This document shows, piece by piece, positions 49,710-57,673 of a stretch of 64,000 nt of DNA. The DNA is taken from assembly GCF_015477605.1 (NCBI RefSeq), contig NZ_JADLQX010000032.1:1-64000 (forward strand), read 5' to 3'. This DNA comes from Nocardia amamiensis. GTDB taxonomy: Bacteria > Actinomycetota > Actinomycetes > Mycobacteriales > Mycobacteriaceae. The position numbers and the translations under genes are program-made. Below the pieces are notes generated by a model, which made no database searches, was not told the DNA's origin, and saw only the letters and a list, made by a program, of their open reading frames with translations. Numbering within the stretch: position 1 is the first letter of the stretch; each line of letters starts with the position of its first letter.

Positions 49710-51209
49710 TCAGGTGGTCAGTTGCTCGACCAGGTCGGCAGCGGTGTCCACACCGTCGAGAAGCTTGCCGACATGCGCCTTCGTGCCGCGGCGCGGTTCC
49801 AGGGTGGGGATGCGCACCAGGGAATCGCCGCCCAGGTCGAAGATCACCGAGTCCCAGCTCGCCGCCGCGATGTCGGCGCCGAAGCGGCGCAGGCATTCGC
49901 CGCGGAAGTAGGCGCGGGTGTCGGTGGGCGGGTTGGTCATGGCGTCCAGCACCTGCTGTTCGGTGACCAGCCGCTTCATCGAGCCGCGGGCGACCAGGCG
50001 GTTGTAGAGACCCTTGTCCAGCCGCACGTCGGAGTACTGCAGGTCCATCAGATGCAGCTTCGGGGCCGCCCAGCCGAGACCCTCCCGGTGGCGCATGCCC
50101 TCGAGCAGGCGCAGCTTGGCGGGCCAGTCGAGCAGGTTCGCGCACTCCATCGGGTCACGTTCGAGCAGGTCGAGCACCATGGCCCAGTTCTCGATGATGT
50201 CCTGGACGCGCTTGTCGTCGTTGCCCGTGCGATCGACGAACTTGATCACCCGGTCCAGGTAGACGCGCTGCAGTGCGAGACCGGTGAGCTCGCGCCCGTC
50301 GGCGAGCGCGACGGTCGCGCGCAGCGTCGGGTCGTGGCTGATCGTGTGCACCGCGGTGACCGGGCGGGCCAGCTGCAGATCCGACAGGTCCTCGCCGGCC
50401 TCGATCAGGTCGAGCACCAGGGCGGTGGTGCCGACCTTCAGGTAGGTCGACATCTCGGCCAGGTTCGCGTCGCCGATGATGACGTGCAGCCTGCGGTACT
50501 TGTCGGCGTCGGCGTGCGGTTCGTCGCGGGTGTTGATGATGCCGCGCTTGAGCGTGGTCTCCAGGCCGACCTCGACCTCGATGTAGTCCGAGCGCTGGGA
50601 CAGCTGGAACCCCGCCTGGTCGCCGGACTGGCCGATGCCGACCCGGCCGGACCCGCAGACCACTTGGCGGGACACGAAGAACGGCGTGAGCCCCACGATG
50701 ATCTGGTTGAACGGCGTCTCGCGGCTCATGAGGTAGTTCTCATGCGTGCCGTAGGAGGCGCCCTTGCCGTCGACGTTGTTCTTGTACAGCTGCAGCCGCG
50801 GTGCCCCCGGCACGCTCGAGGCGTGCCGTGCAGCGGCCTCCATCACCCGCTCGCCGGCCTTGTCCCAGACCACCGCGTCCAGCGGGTCGGTGACCTCCGG
50901 CGCGGAGTATTCCGGGTGGGCGTGGTCCACGTAGAGCCGCGCGCCGTTGGTGAGGATCATGTTGGCCGCACCGACCTCGTCGGCATCGATCACCGGCGCC
51001 GGTCCGTTCATCCGGCTCAGGTCGAATCCCCGCGCGTCACGCAGCGGCGACTCCACCTCGTAGTCCCAGCGGGTGCGCTTCGCACGCGGTACGCCCTCGG
51101 CCGCGGCGTAGGCCAGAACCGCCTGCGTGGAGGTGAGGATCGGGTTGGCCGACGGCTCGGTTGGGGTCGAGATGCCGTATTCGACCTCGATTCCGATGAT
51201 GCGCTGCAT
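49710..51209 (-). CDS. dop: Deamidase/depupylase of Pup (Dop)
   Basis: A 499-aa paralogue of PafA. MQRIIGIEVEYGI holds Glu8, RLYVDHAHPEYSAPE holds Asp95, and the insertion around GVPRAKRTRWDYEVESPLRD is the Dop-loop absent from PafA. GIINTRDEPHADADKYRRL is shared. It converts the C-terminal Gln of Pup to Glu and removes Pup from substrates. It is 136 bases upstream of pup. In mycobacteria the mpa ATPase gene lies not far upstream; here a DUF418 gene faces away instead. Confidence 0.97.
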   Translation of the reverse strand: MQRIIGIEVEYGISTPTEPSANPILTSTQAVLAYAAAEGVPRAKRTRWDYEVESPLRDARGFDLSRMNGPAPVIDADEVGAANMILTNGARLYVDHAHPEYSAPEVTDPLDAVVWDKAGERVMEAAARHASSVPGAPRLQLYKNNVDGKGASYGTHENYLMSRETPFNQIIVGLTPFFVSRQVVCGSGRVGIGQSGDQAGFQLSQRSDYIEVEVGLETTLKRGIINTRDEPHADADKYRRLHVIIGDANLAEMSTYLKVGTTALVLDLIEAGEDLSDLQLARPVTAVHTISHDPTLRATVALADGRELTGLALQRVYLDRVIKFVDRTGNDDKRVQDIIENWAMVLDLLERDPMECANLLDWPAKLRLLEGMRHREGLGWAAPKLHLMDLQYSDVRLDKGLYNRLVARGSMKRLVTEQQVLDAMTNPPTDTRAYFRGECLRRFGADIAAASWDSVIFDLGGDSLVRIPTLEPRRGTKAHVGKLLDGVDTAADLVEQLTT

Positions 51210-51330
51210 GCTGTCGAGCCTAGGCGACGCACCCCGCAGGCCCCGTCGCGACCGGCGGAGTTGAATGTCATACCGCAGGTGGTACTTACGGAGGACCCGG
51301 TGTGGCGCAGGTCGGCGCGATAGTCTGGGC

Positions 51331-52542
51331 ATGACCGAATCGATCGCCGATCCGCGCGGCGACACGCCGGGTCGCCCCGGTACGGCGGTTCCGCGGAACT
51401 CACTCCCGCCTGCCCGGCTCGTCGCCTTGGACGTGCTGCGGGGCATCGCCATTCTCGGCACGCTGGGCACCAATATCTGGATCCTGACCAACCCGCAGGG
51501 GCTGATCGGCTACCTCCAAGAGCTGGGCGCGTCCTCCGGCGGATGGATGTGGACCGAACGGGTGCTCCAGCAACTCGCCCAGGGCAAGTTCCTCGGGCTG
51601 CTCACCATCATGTTCGGCATAGGCCTGGCCATCCAGCAACGCTCGGCGACCAGAGCAGGGCGGCGCTGGCCGGGGAAGTACCCGTGGCGCGCGGGACTGC
51701 TGTTCCTGGACGGCCTGCTGAATTTCGTGTTCGTCGCCGAGTTCGACGTGCTGATGGGCTACGCGGTGACCGGCCTGGTCGTCGCGTTCGTGCTCGCCAC
51801 CGGCGAACGGACGCAGCGACGCTGGCTGGTCGCGGCGGCCGGCGTGCACGTCGCCATGCTGACCTTTATCGCGATCGCCGTGGCCTTCGCGCCGCAAGAG
51901 AAGGCGGCGGATCGGCCACTGGACCCGAATCCCTACCCGAACGGATCCTTCTGGGATCTCGCGCTGTTCCGGCTGGAGAATGCGGGCCTGTTCCGGATCG
52001 AGGCGGTCTTCGTATTCGCGATGTCGGTCGCGCTGTTCCTGGTCGGCGCCCGGCTGTTCCGCGCGGGGGTGTTCCGCCCGGATGGCGCGCGGATCCGCAA
52101 GCGCCTCATGATCATCGGATTGGGCGTCGCCGCGCCGATCGACCTGATCACCGGTATCGCTGGTGGCGGCGATCTCATCCTGTTCACCCGCTACGGCAGT
52201 GCTCCGTTCGTCTCCCTCGGCATTCTCGCGGCGGCAGCCGAGTGGTACGTCCGGCGTCCCCGGGCCGGATTCGCCGGGCGCCGGCTCACCGAGATCGGCC
52301 GGACCGCGCTCAGCTGCTACATCCTGCAGAACCTCGTGGCGTCCGTCCTCTGCTACGGCTGGGGTTTCGGGCTCGCCGCCCGGATCTCGCCCGGCGACCG
52401 GGTTCCGTTCACCGTCGGGATTTATCTGCTGGTGTCGCTGATCATCGCCGTGGGCGCACACCTGTGGCTGCGCCGCTTCGAGCGGGGACCGGTGGAGTGG
52501 CTCTGGCACGTCGGCTACCGGGCACTGGCCCGCGAACCATGA
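51331..52542 (+). CDS. DUF418 multi-pass membrane protein
   Basis: A 403-aa protein with about ten membrane helices. LVALDVLRGIAILGTLGTNI is the typical start of YeiB/DUF418 proteins and of heparan acetyltransferase-like proteins; FAMSVALFLVGARLFRAGVF and the C-terminal IGRTALSCYILQNLVAS and ERGPVEWLWHVGYRAL are DUF418 features. Function is unknown, probably an acyl-transfer or transport role in the envelope. ATG 51331. It is divergent from dop. Confidence 0.85.
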   Translation: MTESIADPRGDTPGRPGTAVPRNSLPPARLVALDVLRGIAILGTLGTNIWILTNPQGLIGYLQELGASSGGWMWTERVLQQLAQGKFLGLLTIMFGIGLAIQQRSATRAGRRWPGKYPWRAGLLFLDGLLNFVFVAEFDVLMGYAVTGLVVAFVLATGERTQRRWLVAAAGVHVAMLTFIAIAVAFAPQEKAADRPLDPNPYPNGSFWDLALFRLENAGLFRIEAVFVFAMSVALFLVGARLFRAGVFRPDGARIRKRLMIIGLGVAAPIDLITGIAGGGDLILFTRYGSAPFVSLGILAAAAEWYVRRPRAGFAGRRLTEIGRTALSCYILQNLVASVLCYGWGFGLAARISPGDRVPFTVGIYLLVSLIIAVGAHLWLRRFERGPVEWLWHVGYRALAREP

Positions 52543-52684
52543 CGTGCAGCGGCACGGCGATTGCCGCCGGTGAAGTGCTCGCACGGACGAATCCCGCTGG
52601 GTCACTTCCCGTCTCGCGGTAGAGCTCGCAATCACGGGCCGGAAATCAGCGGACATCGCGGTCGGCGAACGCTACCGTCGAACT

Positions 52685-53251
52685 GTGACGCTCGCCGACC
52701 GCTACCCCTTGCTGCACGCGCCGACGCACTGGGCCTGGGGTGATCTGGACGTGCGTTTCTCCACCACGCTTCCGCCCGACGAACTGGTCACCAATATCCA
52801 CGTCGTCTGCTTCGTCGGTGAGCAGGTCGTGCTGTGCCGCGACGATCGCGACGTCTGGCTGGTTCCCGGCGGCACCAGAGAGCGCGGCGAGTCCGTCGAC
52901 GCGTGCGTTCGCCGGGAGTTGCGGGAGGAGGCGGGCGCGCGCCCGGTCGGGCCGATCCGATGGTTCGGCGCCCATCACGCGACGAGCAACCAACCCGCGC
53001 CGTACCGCGAGTGGCAGCCGCATCCGCATAAGGCGTGGCTGTGGTGCACGGCGGACGTGCTGCTCGACTCCGCGCCGACCAACCCGGCGGATGCCGAACA
53101 AATCCTCGAGGTCCGCGCCTTTCCCGTTGACGAGGCCGTACGACAAGCCCGGACCGACGGCGACCATATGAGCGAACTCATCGCATTGGCCGTCGAACTC
53201 CACCGCGGCGAAACTCGGCCCACTTCGCCTTCTCGGGACCTGCCTGCCTGA
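52685..53251 (+). CDS. Nudix hydrolase
   Basis: A 188-aa protein. The Nudix box GGTRERGESVDACVRRELRE followed by EAGA fits Gx5Ex7REUxEExGU and binds the metal. The substrate is a nucleoside diphosphate linked to another group, unspecified. GTG 52685 was used; the N-terminal 35 residues carry HAPTHWAWGDLDVRF, common in actinobacterial relatives. A separate Nudix gene lies at 55262. Confidence 0.88.
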   Translation: MTLADRYPLLHAPTHWAWGDLDVRFSTTLPPDELVTNIHVVCFVGEQVVLCRDDRDVWLVPGGTRERGESVDACVRRELREEAGARPVGPIRWFGAHHATSNQPAPYREWQPHPHKAWLWCTADVLLDSAPTNPADAEQILEVRAFPVDEAVRQARTDGDHMSELIALAVELHRGETRPTSPSRDLPA

Positions 53252-53310
53252 CCATGGACGGCCGACCGCGGGGCCACGCACGGTCCGTGGAACTGGGGCA
53301 GAATCGAGGT

Positions 53311-53598
53311 ATGGCAACGGCAACCTGGCACGGCCGCGTCCTCGCGACCAGCGACGACACCATCCTCGTCGAGGGCAACCACTACTTCCCGCCGGATTCG
53401 GTGCGCTCGGAGTTCTTCCAGCCCTCCGACACCAACACGATCTGCCCATGGAAGGGCACCGCCAGCTACTACACCGTGGTGGTCGACGGCGAGACCAACC
53501 CCGACGCCGCGTGGTACTACCCCGCCCCCAAGCCCAAAGCCGCGCAGATCAAGGATTACGTCGCCTTCTGGCGCGGCGTGGACGTGACCGACAACTGA
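53311..53598 (+). CDS. DUF427 domain protein
   Basis: A 95-aa protein that is a whole DUF427 domain: VEGNHYFPPDSVRSEFF, then TICPWKGTASYYTVVVDG and the C-terminal YPAPKPKAAQIKDYVAFW. The CPWKG motif and the two Tyr after it are invariant in the family. The function is unknown. ATG 53311; the frame is open upstream but without conserved sequence. Confidence 0.9.
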   Translation: MATATWHGRVLATSDDTILVEGNHYFPPDSVRSEFFQPSDTNTICPWKGTASYYTVVVDGETNPDAAWYYPAPKPKAAQIKDYVAFWRGVDVTDN

Positions 53599-53849
53599 CC
53601 TGAACTCCCTCGGCGCCCGCACGCCGGACGTGCCGAGTGCGCTCCCGGCCGAAGGGCCGCCGACCGCCGCGGAGAGATCGGTGGCCGGGCTTCGTACCCG
53701 AGTCCGCGTGGCGAGTCGGCGGGTGCCATGTCTCGGCCGGTGAGCGAAAATGGCTCGCGTTCGGCCTACCTGGTTCTCTATCGTCGTTCTCGGTTGCGTA
53801 AGGGGCGCACCGGATTCTCCGGATCGCGTTCCCCGTGTCGGCGCAGCCA

Positions 53850-53916
53850 CGTCCTTCAGGTGGGCGCAGACTCGAAGTCTGTTGGGGTTCGATTCCTCTC
53901 CCGATGTCCTCCGCCA
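53850..53916 (+). pseudogene. tRNA-like remnant, selenocysteine-tRNA type
   Basis: A D-arm-like hairpin (CGTCC, TTCAGGT, GGGCG) is followed by an anticodon-arm-like hairpin (GCAGA, CTCGAAG, TCTGT), then GGGGTTCGATTCC as in a T-arm, and a 3' end GATGTCCTCCGCCA. The 3' end, TTCAGGTGGGC-like D-loop and CTGTTGGGG recall bacterial tRNA-Sec, but the anticodon position reads CGA, the variable arm is missing and no 5' acceptor strand precedes it. It is therefore a decayed or partial copy rather than a working tRNA. Confidence 0.35.
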
Positions 53917-54007
53917 TGGCCACATGCGCCAGACGCGGCCTTGCGGGCCGACCGGCTCCGTCCGGCAACGCCTCCGCCGCGTCGCCGCGGCCGTGGCGGA
54001 GGGCATC
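53903..54007. repeat. Long inverted repeat sharing the tRNA-like 3' end
   Basis: The 21 bases at 53903-53923 pair with 53987-54007 over 18 of 21 positions; the three differences are transitions, two of which still allow G-U pairs. The left arm is the tRNA-like acceptor 3' strand including CCTCCGCCA, the right arm is GGCGGAGGGCATC-like. The loop is 63 bases. Confidence 0.55.
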
Positions 54008-54054
54008 CGAAGGACGATGCGGACAACGACTTACGTCGGGGAAGGAGTGAGACC

Positions 54055-54704
54055 ATGTACACCACGGTGATGGAGTGGCAGCGAACGCTGCTGTACCGGG
54101 ACGGCACGCTGGAGCGGGTTCTGGAGCCGGGACGGCACCGGTACGACGCGAAGCGCTGCACGCTGATCGAGGTCGACATTCGCCCCCGGCTGCTGTATGT
54201 CACCGGGCAGGAGTTGCTCACCCGCGACGGGCTCGCGCTGCGCGCCAGCTACACCGCGCAGTGGCAGGTCACCGATCCGGCCGCGTTCACAACGGGCGCG
54301 CAGAACGCGGAGACGGTGCTCTACGCCGCGGTCCAGGACGCCGCCCGCGGCGCGGTCGCCGCGCACACGCTCGACGAGCTCATCGCCGATCGCGGCTTGC
54401 TCACCGGTGATCCCGGCGAGATCGGCTCGGCCGTGGCGAGCCTGGGCATCCAGGTCGTCGGGGTCCGCGCTCGCGATCTGATGCTGCCAGGCGAACTGCG
54501 CAAGGCGGCGCTGGAGACGGTGCTGGCCAAGGAACGCGGCCGCGCCGAGCTGGAAAAACGCGTGCGGAGGCGGCGGCGTTGCGCTCGCTGGCCAATACCG
54601 CGCGGCTGCTCGAGCAGCACCCGGCCCTGCTGCGCCTGCGGACGCTCCAGGTCGCGACCGTGCCCGGCGCCCAAGTGGTGCTCGACCCGCGCGACAACAC
54701 CTGA
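54055..54704 (+). pseudogene. SPFH/slipin-like gene with a one-base frameshift
   Basis: It begins MYTTVMEWQRTLLYRDGTLE after GAAGGAG, a compact SPFH (band 7) protein: ALRASYTAQWQVTDPAAFTT, GIQVVGVRARDLMLPGELRK. After residue 167 (AELEK) the frame runs into Arg-rich nonsense. Restoring one base after the A5 run at 54554-54558 gives AEAAALRSLANTARLLEQHP and a normal end at VVLDPRDNT, stop at 54702-54704, total 216 residues. The span is 650 bases, one short of a whole number of codons. It could be a true mutation, a sequencing error at the homopolymer or programmed slippage. SPFH proteins organise membranes or proteases. Confidence 0.8.
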
Positions 54705-54733
54705 CCCGCCACGCGACAGCGTGGCACACCCGG

Positions 54734-54767
54734 ACGCCGAGCCGGTGGACGAGTCCCGGCTCGGCGT
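54734..54767. terminator. Perfect 11-bp hairpin between convergent genes
   Basis: ACGCCGAGCCG, 12 bases, CGGCTCGGCGT. It sits between the SPFH pseudogene and the end of the converging deazaflavin-oxidoreductase gene. Bidirectional terminator by position; no U-tract. Confidence 0.65.
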
Positions 54768-54826
54768 TCACGTGTGGCTCAGCTCGCTCGATTCTGGGCG
54801 GGCCGGACACGAGCACCGCCTCCGGC

Positions 54827-55207
54827 TCAGTCGGCCGCGCGTGCCTCGACGTAGTACTCGGCCGAGATGGCCTGCAGGACCTGCCGGACACCCAGTGGCG
54901 CCCAGCTCGCCGACCGGTCGTGCCGAACCACCGGGTCGGCCAGCTGCACGACGTGTCCGCGGGTCTCCAGCGCGAAGCCACCCGCGGCGCGAATGTTCTT
55001 GACCCAGTCGACGTTTCGCCCGTACGTCAGCGCGATGCGGTAGGCGCCGTCCTGGTCGAAGACCATCACCGGCGTCCGGTAGGACCGCCCGGACTTCCGG
55101 CCTTTGTGTAGCACGATGCCGAAACCGGGCGCCCGGCCCGCGACCAGGCCCGTCGTGGGATTGGTGACATGCCGGTTGAAATTCGCCAGTGCGTGCGGAA
55201 GCACCAT
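54827..55207 (-). CDS. Nitroreductase/deazaflavin-dependent oxidoreductase family protein (DUF385)
   Basis: A 126-aa split-barrel protein. IVLHKGRKSGRSYRTPVMVF and NVDWVKNIRAAGGFALETRG are the F420-binding features of the Ddn/DUF385 group, which reduces quinones or nitro compounds with F420H2. The substrate is unknown. ATG 55207; it is one of two members here (see 57145) and diverges from a Nudix gene. Confidence 0.82.
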   Translation of the reverse strand: MVLPHALANFNRHVTNPTTGLVAGRAPGFGIVLHKGRKSGRSYRTPVMVFDQDGAYRIALTYGRNVDWVKNIRAAGGFALETRGHVVQLADPVVRHDRSASWAPLGVRQVLQAISAEYYVEARAAD

Positions 55208-55261
55208 GGGCGGCGATCCTCTCTCAGGAGTGGCGTGCGGTGTTCACGTTACTCTCGATCA

Positions 55262-55855
55262 ATGTCCGCTCCGCCGCATCGTGACTCGCCGTACACCGGG
55301 GACCCGCGCACCGAACCGATCGCGGTCTACGACCCGGCGGGCACCCCGATCGGCGCCGCCGAGCGCGCCACCGTCTACCGCGACGGATTGTGGCACGCCA
55401 GTGCCGGTGTGCTGCTGCGTTCGCGCGACGGCACGCGGATCTACGTGCACCGCCGCACCGACACCAAACTGGTGTTCGCGGGTATGCACGACTGTCTGGC
55501 GGGCGGGGTGGTCGGGCCGGGCGAATCACCGCTCGATACCGCCCGGCGCGAACTGGCCGAGGAATTGGGCGTCACGCCCGATCTCCGAGAGCTCACCCCC
55601 GTGGCAACCGCCACGTGGGACGGCGAATGGGACGACCGGCCGATGCGCTGCCATCTATTCGCGTACGAACTGCGCTACGACGGACCTTTCCGGCACCAAC
55701 CCGACGAGATCGCCGACGGTTGGTGGTGGTCCGACGCCGAGCTGCGCGCGCATCTGGCCGACCCGGATTGGCCGTTCGTCCCCGACACCCGCCTGCTGAT
55801 CCCCGGCTTGCTCAACGCCCGCCGACCAGAGGACGCTGCGGAGCCGACACCGTGA
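55262..55855 (+). CDS. Nudix hydrolase, IDI/YfcD-like
   Basis: A 197-aa protein. AVYDPAGTPIGAAERATVYRD and VLLRSRDGTRIYVHRRTDTK resemble YfcD/isopentenyl diphosphate isomerase-type Nudix proteins. The box GGVVGPGESPLDTARRELAE followed by ELGV is intact. It lacks the IDI active Cys motif, so it is more likely a hydrolase. Its stop codon and that of the converging AIM24 gene touch (TGATCA). Confidence 0.85.
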   Translation: MSAPPHRDSPYTGDPRTEPIAVYDPAGTPIGAAERATVYRDGLWHASAGVLLRSRDGTRIYVHRRTDTKLVFAGMHDCLAGGVVGPGESPLDTARRELAEELGVTPDLRELTPVATATWDGEWDDRPMRCHLFAYELRYDGPFRHQPDEIADGWWWSDAELRAHLADPDWPFVPDTRLLIPGLLNARRPEDAAEPTP

Positions 55856-56536
55856 TCAGCCGCCCGAGGCGACCGAACCCGCCCAAGCCGCGAACGCGCC
55901 GGGATTGCGCGTCTGCAGCAGCACCCGGCCGGGACCGGTGAAGTCGAACACGAATCCCTCGCCGGATTTCAGCGACTGGATCGACCGACCCGAAACCGCC
56001 CGCCGCATGGTGAAGTTCATCGCCAAGTCGTAGGCGACCACGTGGCCGGTGTCGATCGTGATCGGCTCGCCCGGCTGCAGATCGATGACATCGATCGCGC
56101 CGAACACGCCGACTACCACCTCTCCCGCACCGTGCGCGCGCAGACCGAACCCGCCCTCGCCGCCGAAGAGGTTCGCGAAACCACCCCACTTGCCCTCCAC
56201 TTGCACGCCGGAGGAATTGGCGATCCAGCCGCCACGACTGATGAAGAACGGCCGGTCCGGGGTGATCTCCAGGTTCAGCATGTCGCCGGGTAGCGCGGGT
56301 GCCACGTCGACCCAGCCGCCCTGCGGCGGCGCGGTGAACGTCGAGACGAAGAACGATTCGCCGGCCAGCACCGACCGCTTCAATCCGGCCAGGATGCCGC
56401 CTTCGGCCTTGGCCTGCAACGTGACTCCCGCCGAATGGGCGACCATGGCACCGCTCTCGACGCGCATCGGCTCGCCCCCGGCGAGAAAGCACCGCGCGAC
56501 GGTCGAGGCGGGGCTGTGGCGCAGTTGTACCTTCAT
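55856..56536 (-). CDS. AIM24/TIGR00266-family protein
   Basis: A 226-aa beta-rich protein of the AIM24 fold. CFLAGGEPMRVESGAMVAHS, FFVSTFTAPPQGGWVDVAPA, and the end FDFTGPGRVLLQTRNPGAFA are all typical. Bacterial members are uncharacterised, with possible links to membrane or biofilm matters. ATG 56536. No operon partner is evident. Confidence 0.87.
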   Translation of the reverse strand: MKVQLRHSPASTVARCFLAGGEPMRVESGAMVAHSAGVTLQAKAEGGILAGLKRSVLAGESFFVSTFTAPPQGGWVDVAPALPGDMLNLEITPDRPFFISRGGWIANSSGVQVEGKWGGFANLFGGEGGFGLRAHGAGEVVVGVFGAIDVIDLQPGEPITIDTGHVVAYDLAMNFTMRRAVSGRSIQSLKSGEGFVFDFTGPGRVLLQTRNPGAFAAWAGSVASGG

Positions 56537-56642
56537 GCCCGCCGACCCTACCCGCAGAGTTCACCCGTAAGGGTGGGCCGGATCCGCGCGGCCATCCCGG
56601 CTGAAATCGGCTCGCGTACAAGGACGGCCGGGCCGGGGATCG

Positions 56643-57011
56643 TCAGATCAGATCGCGCAGCGCGACCTCGTCGCGCGCGACCACCGCGGCGCCGTCGGCG
56701 GTGAACACGATCGGGCGCTGAATCAGGATCGGATGTTCGACGAGCGCCGCGATCCACCGGTCCCGGTCGGCGGCGGTGCGCCCCCAGCTCGCGACGCCCA
56801 GATCCTTGGCGATCTGTTCGCCGGTGCGGGTGATGTCCCATGGTTCGGCGCCCAACCGCCGCAACACGTCGCGGAGTTCGTCGGCGGTGGGCGGCTGGTC
56901 CAGGTACTTTCGCACGGTGTAGTCGACACCGGCATCGTCCAAGAACGCCGTGGCGTTGCGGCTCTTGCTGCACCGCGGGTTGTGCCAGATCTCGGTCTGC
57001 CCGGAAGTCAT
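56643..57011 (-). CDS. ArsC/Spx-family arsenate-reductase-like protein
   Basis: A 122-aa thioredoxin-fold protein. EIWHNPRCSKSRNA holds the active Cys14; RKYLDQPPTADELRDVLRRL and HPILIQRPIVFTADGA are ArsC family motifs with the conserved Arg in QRPIV. Glutaredoxin-type arsenate reductase or a YffB-like protein; no ars operon surrounds it, so arsenic function is uncertain. ATG 57011 was used. Confidence 0.85.
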   Translation of the reverse strand: MTSGQTEIWHNPRCSKSRNATAFLDDAGVDYTVRKYLDQPPTADELRDVLRRLGAEPWDITRTGEQIAKDLGVASWGRTAADRDRWIAALVEHPILIQRPIVFTADGAAVVARDEVALRDLI

Positions 57012-57144
57012 ACGAGCAGGGTACCGAGGGGCCGCGGCCACACGCCGAGCACTCCGCGGTCCGAAGAGCGAGCAATGCCGCCACTGTACCGGCGGTACCG
57101 GACGTCGGACTGCACATCGCGCTGGACTACTCGATACTGGGGCC

Positions 57145-57663
57145 ATGAGCGAGGCATCTGTTCCCGATTCGTCTTCGTCCGAAAACCCTTACGGCACACC
57201 GACCACGTCCGGTCCCGAACCCATCCGGTCGTACCAGAACGTGGTCAACCGGATCGTGCGGACGCTGCTGCGCGTCCCGGGCATCTCCGGCATCGTCGGT
57301 AAGCGGCTGATGATCCTGCACGTCGTCGGGCGCAAGTCGGGCACGGTCTACAACGTGCCGCTGGCTTACACCAAGAACGGCGACACTCTGCTGATCGGAA
57401 CCGCCTTGCGGCCGTGGGTCAAGAATCTGCGCGCCGGTGACCCCGTGCGGGCGTCGTTCGGCGGCAAGCCGCGCACGTTCGATCCGGTGGTCCACAGCAG
57501 CGAGGCCGACGTGCTGCGGCTCTACGACATCATCGCGCGGGACAACCCGCAGAACGCGAAGTTCAACGGGATCGGCTTCACCGCCGACGGCGCACCGTCG
57601 AAGGCCGACATCTATCAGACCTGGCAGCAGGGCGCGGTCGTGGTCGAGCTGACGCCGCACTGA
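57145..57663 (+). CDS. DUF385 deazaflavin-dependent oxidoreductase-like protein
   Basis: A 172-aa protein. RLMILHVVGRKSGTVYNVPL and RPWVKNLRAGDPVRASFGG are the split-barrel DUF385 signature. It has a 45-residue N-terminal extension (Ser/Pro-rich then amphipathic). The substrate is unknown. ATG 57145. It converges with the aminotransferase gene and is divergent from the ArsC-like gene. Confidence 0.8.
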   Translation: MSEASVPDSSSSENPYGTPTTSGPEPIRSYQNVVNRIVRTLLRVPGISGIVGKRLMILHVVGRKSGTVYNVPLAYTKNGDTLLIGTALRPWVKNLRAGDPVRASFGGKPRTFDPVVHSSEADVLRLYDIIARDNPQNAKFNGIGFTADGAPSKADIYQTWQQGAVVVELTPH

Positions 57664-57673
57664 GTCCCGTGGA

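Noticed and set aside
53850..53916. A functional tRNA gene
   Set aside because: No 5' acceptor strand before it, no variable loop and a poor T-stem; kept only as a remnant.
54560..55002. Continuation of the SPFH frame to 55002
   Set aside because: After the frameshift the residues are Arg/Cys/Pro-rich and cross the converging DUF385 gene; the restored frame ends properly at 54704.
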